Under the pieces are notes generated by a model. It ran no database searches. It saw only the letters and a list, made by a program, of their open reading frames with translations, and was not told the origin of the DNA. This document shows, piece after piece, positions 63,987 through 64,000 of a stretch of DNA of 64,000 bases. The DNA comes from Caulobacter sp. UNC279MFTsu5.1 (GTDB lineage Bacteria > Pseudomonadota > Alphaproteobacteria > Caulobacterales > Caulobacteraceae), in the NCBI RefSeq assembly GCF_900114015.1, contig NZ_FORN01000007.1, positions 103,523 through 167,522 of the forward strand. Direction: 5' to 3'. Every line of letters starts with the position of its first letter. The stretch's first letter is position 1. Made by a program: the position numbers and the translations under genes.

Positions 63987-64000
63987 CGTCCGTTTCCCAC

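Overview
The window looks like chromosomal DNA of a Caulobacter-type alphaproteobacterium. GC content is very high and genes are densely packed. Blocks I associate with Caulobacter and its relatives are present: a bufferin operon divergent from an ECF sigma/DUF1109 pair resembling sigF-nrsF, zapA with a probable 6S RNA and a 5-formyl-THF cyclo-ligase gene, gap-pgk-fba, and yebC through ruvCAB, ybgC, tolQRAB-pal-cpoB, tilS, ftsH and folP. CcrM-type GANTC sites are clustered upstream of accA. The species is an inference; I could not run a database search.

Layout. 1-7007: LysR/aldo-keto reductase divergent pair, MscS channel, HpcH-family CoA lyase, OsmC protein, accA, AhpD-like protein. 7295-9514: a PAS-GGDEF-EAL protein whose C-terminus is read from a repeat. 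9677-11633: a resolvase-like pseudoenzyme, an XRE regulator and a secreted DUF1579 protein. 11799-18742: threonine aldolase, alcohol dehydrogenase, CheW, inositol monophosphatase, an ECF41-like sigma factor and a DUF559 nuclease inside an inverted-repeat unit. 18820-21293: thiE, bfd/bfr under a probable Fur box, TspO. 21382-26047: a DUF2799 lipoprotein, then the bufferin operon (DoxX, DUF2063, DUF692, DUF2282) divergent from sigF-nrsF, with matching promoter motifs on both sides. 26205-32185: efp, epmA and an epmB-like aminomutase, interrupted by a lactonase gene lying between copies of the epmA 3' end. 32344-35481: a large RTX protein with an N-terminal PD40 propeller. 35553-39416: fba, pgk, a small unknown gene and gap, read leftwards. 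39640-44456: DUF4164, zapA, a second DUF559 unit, an aminotransferase/MarR pair, 6S RNA, 5-FCL and a YmdB-type phosphodiesterase. 44453-62837: ohr, yebC, mgtC-like gene, nucleoside hydrolase, ruvCAB, tol-pal, tilS, ftsH and folP. 62872-64000: small unknown genes of lower GC.

The strongest unexplained signal is the repeats. Short palindromic elements of several families, usually about 90-150 bp, fill most intergenic gaps and recur across the window. Some lie inside operons (bufA/bufB, ruvA/ruvB, ruvB/ybgC, tolR/tolA) and some inside coding sequence (two in frame in tilS, one forming the C-terminus of the GGDEF-EAL protein). One family flanks a DUF559 nuclease gene as inverted ends in two independent copies of nearly equal size (522 and 530 bp). 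In both, the repeat edge supplies the nuclease stop codon. This looks like a small mobile or self-propagating unit, and I know of no description of it.
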